Positions 38,971 through 49,800 of a DNA stretch of 64,000 nt are shown here, one piece after another. Within the stretch, counting starts at the first letter, position 1. The number at the start of each line of letters is the position of its first letter. Position numbers and translations under genes: made by a program. Location of the stretch: positions 5,509,351 through 5,573,350 of the forward strand of contig CM032801.1 of assembly GCA_019155185.1 (NCBI GenBank), written 5' to 3'. Below the pieces are notes generated by a model. The model made no database searches. It had not been told where the DNA came from and was given only the letters and a program-made list of their open reading frames with translations. This stretch comes from Beaufortia kweichowensis. Taxonomy: Eukaryota > Chordata > Actinopteri > Cypriniformes > Gastromyzontidae.

Positions 38971-40590
38971 CACTAAAGATCTACCACCTCCCTGTGTGGA
39001 AACCAATCGACATGAATCTCCAGTGTGGCCCAGAACTGCCCACAGTTGCTGCATGCTGGCCCTGGATCGTGATCGCAAAACCCTCTGGCTGGCGTGAGTT
39101 TACCCACTTGAAGGCAAAGCTCTGCATGTCCACGGGACTGCTGGCAGGCTGACTGGAAACTCAGGCTGTGGAACTAAGCTTGGGATACGAGGGAGAACCA
39201 AAAGCTAGCTGCCTAAATGTTCCCTGAGATTGGAGGGAGCCACTGAAGCCGAGAGGAAAAGCCACTAGAGCCTGCTAAAAGTAGTGCCAGACCTGCCCTG
39301 AGAGCTTGACACCATCATGACACAAATTATGTGCGTTTGAGGCCCAAGCAGTGAAGTTGACAAAGTCACTGGCTGCCAAAAGATCACTTGTGGAACAGTT
39401 TGAATTAAACTTTGGAAGGAGATCCAGCAAATTTATCACCGAGACGGAACAGGGCCACTGAAACTACTAGCCTTCTGTAGTGCTAGAAACACCCTGAGGA
39501 CTAGCAACATTGATGGTCTCAAGTTTGAAATGTGAATAGAGTCTCCAAAAGAGCGAAATTGGGCAAGGGTACCAGTATAAGCACTTCACTTCCTCCCTGG
39601 GGAGATACAAACTGACTGGAAAGTCCCGCTTGGGGTGAAGTAATAACTTGTGCAACTGGTCTATAAAACCCTGATTGCTCCCAGATTGGGTAGAAACATC
39701 TTGGGGTGAAGTTGCTGCAATATTTACATGATTGAGCAAAGGCACTACTGAGGCTTGGGGAAAGTAACCAGAAGTTGCAAACATTGTTTGCCTGATGAAG
39801 CACTTATTTGTTTTACTGTTCTTGTGAGAAAATACAGATAATGAGACCACTAAAATGGATGAAAAGAAATTGAAAGGGCGAACCCTTGTTGGGAAACAGA
39901 TGGACTTAGGATCAATCACCCAGAAGAGGAGTTTTGATGAACCACCTGCATAATGTTGTGACTATGAATACTACTTCCTGCCAGACACGGCTTTGCCCTT
40001 GTATTACTGGCTGTGAGGGTGTCAATTCTGAGATACATGGACATGATGGGAGGACTGAAAGACAAGGGAAGCAGCTATGGGTAACATGGGGCTCCTGTTA
40101 TATTCAGCCATCTTGTTAACATGGCTAGAAATGGAAGCTGTGGAGCTGGGCTTCTGGAGCAAACTGATAGACCACATTACCGGCCTACACCCAGAAGAGG
40201 CCCTCTGGGTTTTGACTGGAACCACTCCAATTGTTTTATTCAGGGCTTTAAATTGGCGGACAGAAAACTCTGTTCGGCCTGCTTAATTGGTTTGGCGCCC
40301 CTACCTGGAACAGAAGAACTGGGTGTCCCTTGAGGGCTGGTCAAACCCTTCTACAGGTGAAGCTTTAAAAGCTCTTGGCCTAAGGTCACTGACCTCATGA
40401 ATGCAGGCAGGGATTTCTTAATATCTAGGAAACGGTTTAGCCATCTGAATCAGAGTCTGGCTTGGGAAAGTCAGGCAGGGTCTGGATTAGTCTGGAAAAC
40501 AGTCTCGGGTTGATTTATAACTCGGGGTACTGGAACTGAACACTTGTCTTGGCCGAACATGACTTCGAGAAACGCCCTCATAGCAGAATA
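38971..40590 (-). other. Body of the LTR element, no intact gene
   Basis: Single-copy-looking sequence with minus-strand open stretches, the longest at 39467-39919 (about 150 codons). I do not recognise its product, and it shows no retroviral domain. Most likely eroded internal sequence of the element. Confidence 0.5.
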
Positions 40591-41260
40591 ACACAATAGC
40601 CATCTTAGCGAGCGCCATCGTGGGCTACCGCCAGGACTCCTGGGGAGCGCCCTCATGTCTTAGCAGCTTGCTTGGAGGGAGGTTAAACGGCTTTATTCCC
40701 CTCTGGGAAATGAGCTTCATCGCCATCTTATAGCCGCCCTCTTGGCAGGGACTGAGCAGAACCTCTTGGCGGGACAGGACTCGGAAGCGGCTACTGGCGG
40801 GACAGGACTGGGAGCGGCCATCCAATGGTCGACCATTGGCCAGGGACAGGACTCGGTCCTCGGGCGGCCATCTTAGCCGGACAGAACCTCTCGGCGGCGC
40901 CATCTTAGCCGGACAGGAAGCGGCCATCTTGGCGGGACAGAACTCGGCGAAGCGCCATCTTAGCCGCCGCAGCAGAACTGGAGCGGCCTCGGCGGGACAG
41001 GACGCCATCTCTAGCCTCCGCTGCAGAACTCTCGCTGGCCATCTTTATTTCCAGAACTGGTGCAGAACAGGGCGCAATGGGCGGCCATCTTAGCCGAGAG
41101 GACAGAACCCCGGGCGCGTCATCTCAGCTGACAGAACTCTCGGCGGCGGCCATCTTGCCATCTTAGCCGCAGAACTCTTATAGCTATCCCTCGGCGGCGT
41201 CATCTTAGCGGCGCGGCAGGAACTCGGCGGGGCGGCCATGACTGCTGCAGAACTCGGGCG
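40591..41260 (-). repeat. GC-rich array of GCCATCTT (YY1-like) motifs
   Basis: Ten exact GCCATCTT words (starts 40599, 40722, 40867, 40899, 40923, 40954, 41038, 41084, 41149, 41157), plus variants, alternate with GGCGGGACAG and AGAACTCGGCGG. On the element's strand this is AAGATGGC, often extended to AAGATGGCGCC or AAGATGGCCGC, close to the known YY1 site. Spacing is irregular. Confidence 0.75.
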
Positions 41261-41608
41261 GCGGCCAGTAGCAGTATTGATCTCAGGACGACGGAACTCT
41301 GACATCCACAACTAAATCCAGAAGCTCGGCGCTGCCATCCAGACGGCCACATCCGACAGAGGCCATCATGAAGCCTCAGACTCCCACGGGCGAACACTCA
41401 TATATGGTCTTGGCAGAGCTCACCGGCAGGCCATCCAGACCGCCGCAGCACTCGGCCATTCCCATGAACAGAGCTGGCGGCGGAGCTCAGCGGCGGCAGA
41501 CGAATCATCAAGACAGCTGTAGCATTCCCAGCGCAGGCCACAGGCTAGGGATTCCTCCTCCTGACCTGGCAGAGGAAGGTCTTTGCATGGGCGTGCCTCC
41601 ATCCTGGT

Positions 41609-41639
41609 GAGAGTGAGAGTGAGAGAGAGAGAGAGAGTG
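41609..41639. repeat. Short GA microsatellite inside the LTR element
   Basis: GAGAGTGAGAGTGAGAGAGA-type tract lying just inside the right-hand LTR, on the 5' side of the element. Confidence 0.85.
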
Positions 41640-41701
41640 GGGAACAAAACACAGAGACAAAAACACATACTTCACCCTGTGTATTTTTTAAATGGTCATA
41701 C

Positions 41702-42099
41702 TGTTACGGTGCTGGGTGGAAGAGAACAAGACAACCAGGAGTAACAGTATCAACTGTGATTTACTGAATCTTTAACTCAGAGAAAATACATCAAACATAC
41801 AAGGTTTTTCAGATCACAGAATATATATTAACCCACGGCACTCCACATAGACTGACAGACAACAACAACGAGTCCGACAGGGGCTGAACGAAAAGGCAGA
41901 CAATATATACTACAAACAATGCAGATAATGCATAAAACCAGGAAAGCGGGGTGATAATCAACTTGATAGTGCTAACAAGATGACAAAATGGTGAACAGGT
42001 GATGAGGTGCAATGCATTAGTAAACAGAAGTCCAAAATGACAAGTACAAAATGACAAAACAAAGTCCAAATAGGCAGTGAAACGGGCAGAACCGTGACA
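41702..42099 (-). repeat. LTR copy at the right (element 5' side), 398 bp
   Basis: The fuller LTR. It opens TGTTACGGTGCTGGGTGGAA and closes GAACCGTGACA on the + strand. On the minus strand it starts TGTCACGG, consistent with TG...CA termini. Confidence 0.8.
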
Positions 42100-42104
42100 G
42101 CGTG
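42100..42104. repeat. Right target-site duplication (GCGTG)
   Basis: Exact copy of the five bases before the element. Confidence 0.8.
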
Positions 42105-44715
42105 GTTACGTTTTTATTCCTCTAATGCAAATATTCTCTTGCATATGAAACAATTCACAAGTCCTCCTCCAGTCTGTTTTTCGTGAATAGGTCATAGGTC
42201 ATCTCTAAAAGACTTTTTATTATGATAATGGTTGGAGATGTGTTTGTGTGTGTGGAGGGCAGATTGAACTAATGCAATGCTGTATCCAGTGATTTAGCAG
42301 CAGCAGCGAGCGGTCAACGAGTGACCCATCATGTATCTCTCAGAGGGAACGTTTGATACAGAGCAGGTTATTTATGGTGTAGCTGTAGTGTTGCCATGCA
42401 ACTGTCCCGAATTAAAATAGAAAGGCATTGACTACTGAAACTTATTTTTTAAACAGCTGACATGATTCACAATGATTCACAGAACCAACCAAAAGTTTGT
42501 TTTCTTATTTTATTTGTTTAGGTAAAATTAGGTAAAATGGATAAAACAGATGGATGAAAAAGTATTTATATAATGTTGAATTATATTATATATTGTATTA
42601 TATTAGGACATGATATTATAATTCCTTATATTCAATTATAATATTAGTTGTGATACATGTTTTTTGCCATTTTTTATTTGCTTTAATTTATATAATAATT
42701 TAAAGGAAACAAATTTACATAAGTATCTACATACAGTAGATATCTGGCTTTAGAATTAGTCAACAGTTGTTGATTTAAAACTTGTCACATGATTGTCACA
42801 TGGAATAACACAATTAGCATCATTGCAAAAATATTAAACCTTTAACCCATGTTTATATTGTACATTTTTACACTTTGCATGCTACACATACTGCAAATGT
42901 TACATAAGTACAGTCATATATATCACATCTCTTTCTGTATACTCTTTAGACATCGATTTGACAACTATATATGTTTATTTATATCGTCATGCCCAGTGCT
43001 TTGTTATGCCAACGTCAATTCTCAGACAGATGTGTGTTCGGATGCAAACAGCTTTGCATTGCAGATTAGAAGTGGTGTTGCTCATAGGTGAGTTTGTCTT
43101 CACCACATCTCACAGAATTCAATGTCATGAGAGCAGGATGAGCTTCTGAGGGTGAAGACTGAACTTTATCATGCATCTGTTTTTCCAGCTGCACACCAAC
43201 TCATTTCTCTAGAGTCCCTCCATAGAGCCTCACATCTTAAGACTCAATGGAGGAAAAATGCTAATGTTAGCTGCGAGGGGGCTGGAGAGTGTGTGTGTGG
43301 GTGTTTAAAGACATTTTGTGTAAATTTGGAGGTTGAGAAGGCACCTTCTGTTTCAGTAAACAATTTCCTGTCATATTAAATTATTTCACTTTACTCATTT
43401 TAGTCTTATGTCTATCTTATATGCAACATTATATGCATGTAAATACTTCACAGAAGCAATAAACCAACGTGTTGCAAAGTGCATTGCCTAAAATCCCTTT
43501 AACTGTAGCTGTCTTGTTTGTTTTTTAAACAAAAATAAGAAAAATCTTACACCAAGTCAAAGAAATTGCCTTTGCAAAGGCAGGTCATGTGATTTTCACA
43601 AAACTTACCACCATAGAGTGTTGTTATGTAGTTGCCAAGAAGTTTTCGGCACAATCCTTCAGTTTGCTGTGGTAAGCATGTCCAAAGCAGTTGCTTGTTT
43701 GTTGCCTAAAGTTTATTAGAGAAAGGTTTAAAGTAAACTAAATGCAAGCAATAATAGCACTGATGGTTACGTCAGTCAGTGGCATTCATGATAAAAGAGC
43801 AGAGACCTGCTTAGCTTCGGTCACCACAGGAACATCCTGACAGTGTCGCGATCAATTTCATTCAGTCGAGATCTTCTCTCCTGAAACTGATGCTTTCTAT
43901 TGAATGAATATTTTATTTCAGAGAAGGCGATACAAAACAATAAATAATGTTAAATGTTTTTTATTCTTTTTATATATATATATTATTGGATAGTGAAAGA
44001 AGGTTTGTTTTAAGGTAAATAAAGACTAAGACTGTGTTCAGTAAGAGCAACTGTACACTACACACATCTTTAATTGGTTTCAGACTTGTAAAAAGGCACC
44101 AAACGTTTTTTTACAACCCATGTTACATTGGACATCTAGTAGCAGCATGTGTAAAATCAATGTAAATGTATAGTTTATATTATATGGTTTAAAATAGTAC
44201 AAAAGCAAATCCAAATGCTAAAATTGCTAAAAATGCTAAATTAATGTATTATATTTACATTTTACAAACTTACATGTATCCAGACTTAGCATACATTTTC
44301 CCACAAACTTTATTGGCCCAATAATATGCAGGATAATTGACATACTTTTGTTTGACATCATCAGAATAGGATAAGTTTCTTCTTTTAAGTTTATGAGCTT
44401 ATTTACTGTTATTATCAAGGCCTTGTACAAATGGTTTTGTAAGAACCAGTAACTTAGCTGTGCCTAGGTCTGGATCAGGTCTGATGTCACATGGTGTCTC
44501 AGCAAATCTTAAACAGCAGAGAATGTTCTAAACAGATTCACATTATTCACACTGTGATGAGTTTAAAGATGCATGAATTGCCAGGGGTCACGTTAGCATT
44601 GATTTTATTTGACATGAAGATTTTTTTCTTTAAACACAATGGAATTAAGGACAGAGGAAATAAGTTAAGATAATGTGTTGATGTAACACAGTTTGCCCTT
44701 GGAACCAAACTACTA

Positions 44716-45144
44716 TTGCTCATGCTTATGACACATACAGTATGGGCTGTTGTGCTCCTGGGGACTCAAGGTTTGAATGTGCCAATCCTTTTCTATCATC
44801 TCTCTGTAGTTTTGTATATGGAAAGAGCCTATGTTATAGCCATTGTATGGATTTTAATTAATAAATTAACAATAGATGTTGGATTTCTACACTGTAAGAG
44901 ATATATTGTGATGATTGAAATATTAAGGATGACTAATAAATATATGCTGTTTGTTAAAACATTATTGTTTTTGTTGTTGATGTATTGCTTTATGATGTGT
45001 AGATTAATAAACACCCTTATGCACTATTTAGTAAATTGCCACAGAAAACAACTTATTGATGATAAATGTACTTCTGATGTAATTTTAGTTGTATATAAAT
45101 TCATTTTAATTAAATATAGTGGTGATTATTATAATTTTCATTAG
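44716..45144 (+). other. Unassigned 142-codon open frame
   Basis: ATG to TAG, rich in hydrophobic residues (I, L, V, M, Y) with several membrane-like stretches, and followed after 24 bases by AATAAA (45169-45174). No family is recognised. A run this long is about what chance allows once in a window of this size and composition, so it is listed only as a candidate. Confidence 0.15.
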
Positions 45145-45786
45145 CCATGTAAAATTTGTGATATCATGAATAAAAAGAAAAGGACATAAAGTGAGAGTAA
45201 AAATTATGGGGAATTCAAAGGTTTTGAGATATATCCTGAAACATTTTCAAAGATGTGAAAGGGATGTGAGCTCATTCAGATTATTTAATTTACCCCTTTA
45301 CCAACACTTTATATTTACAAATCAATGAAAATAAAATAGGCTATTACAACAGATATTGAGAATTTGAATCATGTTGCACTTTCTTCTCATTTAAGTGAAT
45401 GTTTTGTCCTGATGTCACCATTTAAACATTGTATTGTGAACAGACCAATGCAAAATATGACACTACTAATATGTGCATCTTCAGGGAACATGCTATAAAA
45501 TGTTTTACATTTGTATTATGTTGTTGAGACAGAACATGCTTAACATGGTGCCATCACAGTGACTGATAGTTTTCCAGGATCCAGACAGTAGTGAAATTAG
45601 AGCGATGAGGAATGGATGCAGAACTGTGGCCTGGCAGCAAGCGGCTGCTGATCATTGATCGCTCATGAAACCAGTAGAGATCTCCACACTGACTGCGGAG
45701 AGATCACTGTAATTTTTTTTGTTTTGTTTATTTAAGAAACAATATAATGTGTGTGCTGTATGATTGTAATGGTGCTAAATGTAGCA

Positions 45787-45788
<2 letters not shown>

Positions 45789-45830
<42 letters not shown>
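45789..45830. repeat. (AT)n microsatellite
   Basis: Pure alternating AT for about 42 bases. Confidence 0.95.
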
Positions 45831-45832
<2 letters not shown>

Positions 45833-46602
45833 TCAACTTGTACTAGCTGTAAGTTAGTATTACAAGGGTCTGGGTTTAATACTGACATTACCTTATAAAC
45901 ACACTAACAAGTTCATATGGAAAATCTATGTTTAAATAGCCTTAAAATACAAACAATTTGCTTTGAAAATGGACAAGAACGTCAGTGAATGTTTTAATGG
46001 GATGTGAGTTGTGTTCCCACAGATTTATACATACAGACAGCAGCTGTAAAACAGTTACTGTGAGCTCCCCCTAGAGCACTGCAAGAGTATATCGAAATAT
46101 AAACATTCTCATTGAAAATAAGATTTATATAATGATTCTGGTTACATGATAAGAGATTCTTACAAATGTTTTATACTGTTCGAAATGATTATGTCCATGC
46201 ATGAATGAACTTTTCATCCACGTAGATTACTTTTTTCACTGAGCATTATACACAAACGAACAATTCAAGTATAACCCAATAAGTCTTGAAGTATTGGATA
46301 AACATTGAATAAAGTAGCTCATAACTGAATAACCCAATTACTACTAAACAAAATACAATTCTAAATATATAAGTACAAAAAACAAAATAAAATAAAAAGG
46401 CACAATTTTACCAACTTTTGTTTTTCGTAACTTCGTAAATTAAGTTGTTAAATTCAGAAATTGATGAGGAAATTTCACATTTATTAAAACACTTTGCCCA
46501 TGAAATAATAGCATAATTATAATTGAATTATAATGTTATAATTAAAATGAGTAAGATCACAAATTATATCACACAATTGTAGTGTATGCAGACATGTTTT
46601 CT

Positions 46603-46776
46603 TGACGATTCAGTGACGCGCCGTATGTTTTGAGCCTCTTGCCGCACCGTAGCGCCTCAGTTTTTCTCCACGTCGGCTGCATCTGCGCACTGCCTTCTCT
46701 CCTTACATCAAGTTTCTTACTTTAAATAATAAGTCAGTAAAATCCCCGTGTGAAGTGACATTTACCGGATGGCATC
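46603..46776 (+). promoter_or_regulatory. golga4: golga4 promoter / 5' UTR
   Basis: A CpG-richer island in AT-rich DNA (GTGACGCGCCG, TTGCCGCACCGTAGCGCC, CACGTCGGC), directly before the golga4 start and without a TATA box, as for a housekeeping promoter. The last bases hold an upstream ATG (46769) whose frame overlaps the main start. The transcription start is not determined. Confidence 0.55.
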
Positions 46777-46792
46777 ATGTTTAAGAAGCTGA
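46769..46792 (+). other. Overlapping upstream ORF of golga4
   Basis: ATG GCA TCA TGT TTA AGA AGC TGA: seven codons plus stop, out of frame and overlapping the golga4 ATG at 46777. The upstream ATG has C at -3 and G at +4; the main ATG has A at -3 and T at +4. Confidence 0.6.
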
Positions 46793-46839
46793 AACAGAAG
46801 GTGATAGATGAGCAGTCATCGCAGAGGAACACTCAGCAG
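46777..46839 (+). CDS. golga4: golga4 exon 1
   Basis: Residues 1-21. Carries the MFKKLKQK motif shared by the two vesicle-capturing GRIP golgins. The donor is CAGCAG|GTGTGTGTGT, inside a GT run, so the donor lies in a length-variable microsatellite. Confidence 0.93.
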
Positions 46840-49800
46840 GTGTGTGTGTGTGTGTGCACTTTATCATTTAGCTTGTATGCTAACAAAACAAAACATCAAG
46901 TGTATACTTCATATCTGCTGGCTGACACTCTGTGCTACACTCCTAAAAATGTAGAATGAGAAAATTTAACCAAAAAAGTAACATGGTTGTACCTTGTTTT
47001 GAGATATTTTACTATAGTATAATTTACTATACTATATAGTAATTTAATTGACTATAGTTTACTTATACTATAGTACCGCTGGTATCAGACTGTAATACTA
47101 TGGTACTTTGATATATACCAGGGTACTACTATGTGAATGTCAAACTGCTGCAGTTTGACAGTCCTGATTGTTTGTAAAGTAGACGACACTTTACAATAAT
47201 GTTGTATTTGTTTACATAAGTGAATGCATTAGCTAACGTGAACTAAGAATGAGAAATATAGTTTTTAGTATTCATTAATCGAAATCGAAATCAATCATAA
47301 TGTTAGTTAATGCTATCACCATGGCCTAACATGGCTATACTGTGATATACAGTATCCAGTAATGTCTTGTCAGGAAAGCTAGCATGGATAATGACAGTTC
47401 ATTTACAGGCAATACAACCTGTTATGTGACGTGGAGACAAAAGAAAATATCAAAAGCTATAATTATATCAATCATGCTGTTGTTCTCAGAGCTTCTGGAA
47501 TTTCCATGATCTTGGAAAAGCCCTGGAAATAGCAGGGAATTTTAAAATTGTAATTTCAGCCCTGGAAAAGTCGTAGATGATAAAATGTGAGTAAATGCAA
47601 TAGTAAAAGTCATGGAAACATCTGTAGTAAATATGTGTTTTTCTACTTACTAGAAATTGTTTCATGTGAGTGCAAATGTTATTCCTATTCAGCAAAATTC
47701 ATGAACACGTCATGACAAATTAATGGAAAGTGTGTGAAGATTAGGAACTGTACCATTGACACATACTCAATATAACAATCCACAAACCAGCCCGACCAGT
47801 TTATCAGACACTACACAGGTAGTGTAAGCAAAGTTGTAGCGAAACAAATGTTTGTATTCTTTTTAAATTGTGTCAGTGTTTAAACCATTACACCTTAACA
47901 TAATTTAGACTGGATTAAAGCCCTCACACTCACTGTGTAATGTATTGTGTCCAGTGATTTGCATTCTTTAATGTATAATGCACATATCTGCTTCCTGCAG
48001 GTGAGCTCAGCAGAGAGGCGCAGTAATCCTCCATTCCTGCATCAAGATGCCCCATCCACCCCCACCAACAGAGAGGTAAGAGGGCTTTTACATGTCACAC
48101 ATGGTATTTTTCCAGCTGTGTAGTTTAAAAGTGTTATAAATAAGAATTTAGTGTAGTGGTGCTTTTTACAGGATGAATAATAGAGACTTTTCATTAGGCT
48201 GACAAATGTAATATATGCCTTCATGCAGTTTGCTCATTATTCTGCAGTGCATCTCTTGAGGTTTGGTGTTTGTTAGACTGGTAACTATAAGCACAAGATG
48301 TGACTCAGACGTGTGAGTTGGATTGTTGCATATTAATAATAGATACGCATCTATTAATAGAACGTAAGAGGATGATTTTACACGAGTTTATTAATCTAGA
48401 TCTAGACACAGCATAAGACAGTAAATTTTGTTTTTAATCAGTGCAGCATTTTCTATAGAATTTTGGTAATAGAATTGTAAAAGTGGTCTCAACCAGTTAC
48501 TAACCAGTTTTGTTTTTGAGTAAAATCATATGTACAGATAAAAATAGAGTTATTGCATCTAAACCCATCAATCCTAAACTACCGGCTCAGGGAGTAATTT
48601 GTCTCTTAAACTGACATCTGCTTGCGCTTCATGTTTGTTTTTGCATGCAACACCTTATAAAAACTTGGGTAAATTCTGTAAATTCTGTGTCTTAGTAAAC
48701 TCTGTAGTAAATCAGTGAGGCTGCAGTTGGTTGGTTAACACTTGATATACTGTTATCGTAGTAATGTGGGCTAATAATAGTTGTTACAGTTTATTTCTGG
48801 ACTGTGACATTAAACTTCTAAATTGAAGTATAAACCTTGAACTAGAACCAATAATGAAGTATGAATACAATATCTGAAACAGTAATTGGCTTTGACATGC
48901 CCACCTTGATGAAGTCTTTTACATATTAAGATGTAATATTTGTATTTATGTTGGCTTTTTTTGGAACTTATAGGTCACATGGTTGATAAAAATCAAAAAT
49001 TTATTTATCAGTATCTTAGGACAACATTATTACATTATGCCCCACAATTATTATTATTAATGAATTTTAATCAGAAATGATAGCAGTGGTGAATTGAAGT
49101 CACTGTCTGTATAATTTCCATTTTTAATATAGTTTTAATAAATAAAAGTTCCAGGCAAAACAAACGAGTTGCAGGACCTTTCATTAATTAAAGGAGCTGA
49201 GGTTTGTACTTTTGCCTTTCTCACATTCTCTGTTTGTATTTCTTTCTGAAGTTTCCATCAGAATAAATTCATTCACATCCTCTCTGTATCTCTCGGCTAG
49301 CTTTACCTCTTTGATGTCTCTACTCAAACATACGTTAATAGCACATCATTATTTGATGTTAATGAATACATTAAGGAGAGCATGTAGATCTACAGTATGG
49401 TTTGTTAGAGACATCAATATGTGTAACTTGCAGCCTTGGTATGAATCAGGTCTCTTTCTGTTTCCACAGATGTTTCTCTCTCATTCTTAAGCTCTGTTTC
49501 TCTTCTCTCATTCACTGTGTTGTTTTCTCATTGCTCTCGTCTTCATCTCCTGCTCCTCATCATTAACGCGTTGACTCGTGTGGGTGGGTCGGTCAGCTGC
49601 TGGCCGGGATGATAGCAGAACCTGCTTTACTGTCTGAGTATACTATCTTTGCTCTGGACCCCTCAAAACCCAGCCCCAGAGCGGCCCAGGTGCCCAGTGT
49701 GGTGAGTCTGTCCTCACACGTCGCCTTTTCTTCCTCACCCCTCGAGTAAAACAAACCTGACCAACCTGCCGCCCCGTCTTCCCGTCCTGTTTCTGATGCC

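Larger units (their letters stand above)
37966..42099 (-). mobile_element. Non-autonomous LTR-bounded retroelement, 4.1 kb
   Basis: Two related direct repeats (37966-38283 and 41702-42099) bound a body of about 3.4 kb. The outer ends are TG...CA and the flanks carry the 5-bp duplication GCGTG, so this is an LTR-type insertion. Read on the minus strand, the right copy begins TGTCACGG and ends CACCGTAACA, and a TTAAAGATTCAGTAAATC stretch resembles an R/poly(A) region, so I place the element on the minus strand. The body has no recognisable protease, reverse transcriptase, RNase H or integrase. It has degenerate minus-strand frames, proline-rich minisatellites at its 3' side and a GC-rich array near 40.6-41.3 kb. 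No canonical primer-binding site was seen next to the 5' LTR (minus sense). Likely a TRIM/LARD-like or gutted Ty3/gypsy-type element. Confidence 0.8.
42105..46600. other. Intergenic spacer upstream of golga4
   Basis: AT-rich, with no supported gene. It holds an AT-only microsatellite (45789-45830) and an unexplained 142-codon open frame at 44716-45144 (see findings). Confidence 0.65.

Noticed and set aside
39467..39919. 150-codon minus-strand frame as a retroviral gag or pol gene
   Set aside because: No zinc knuckle, protease or polymerase motif is visible; kept only as part of the element body.
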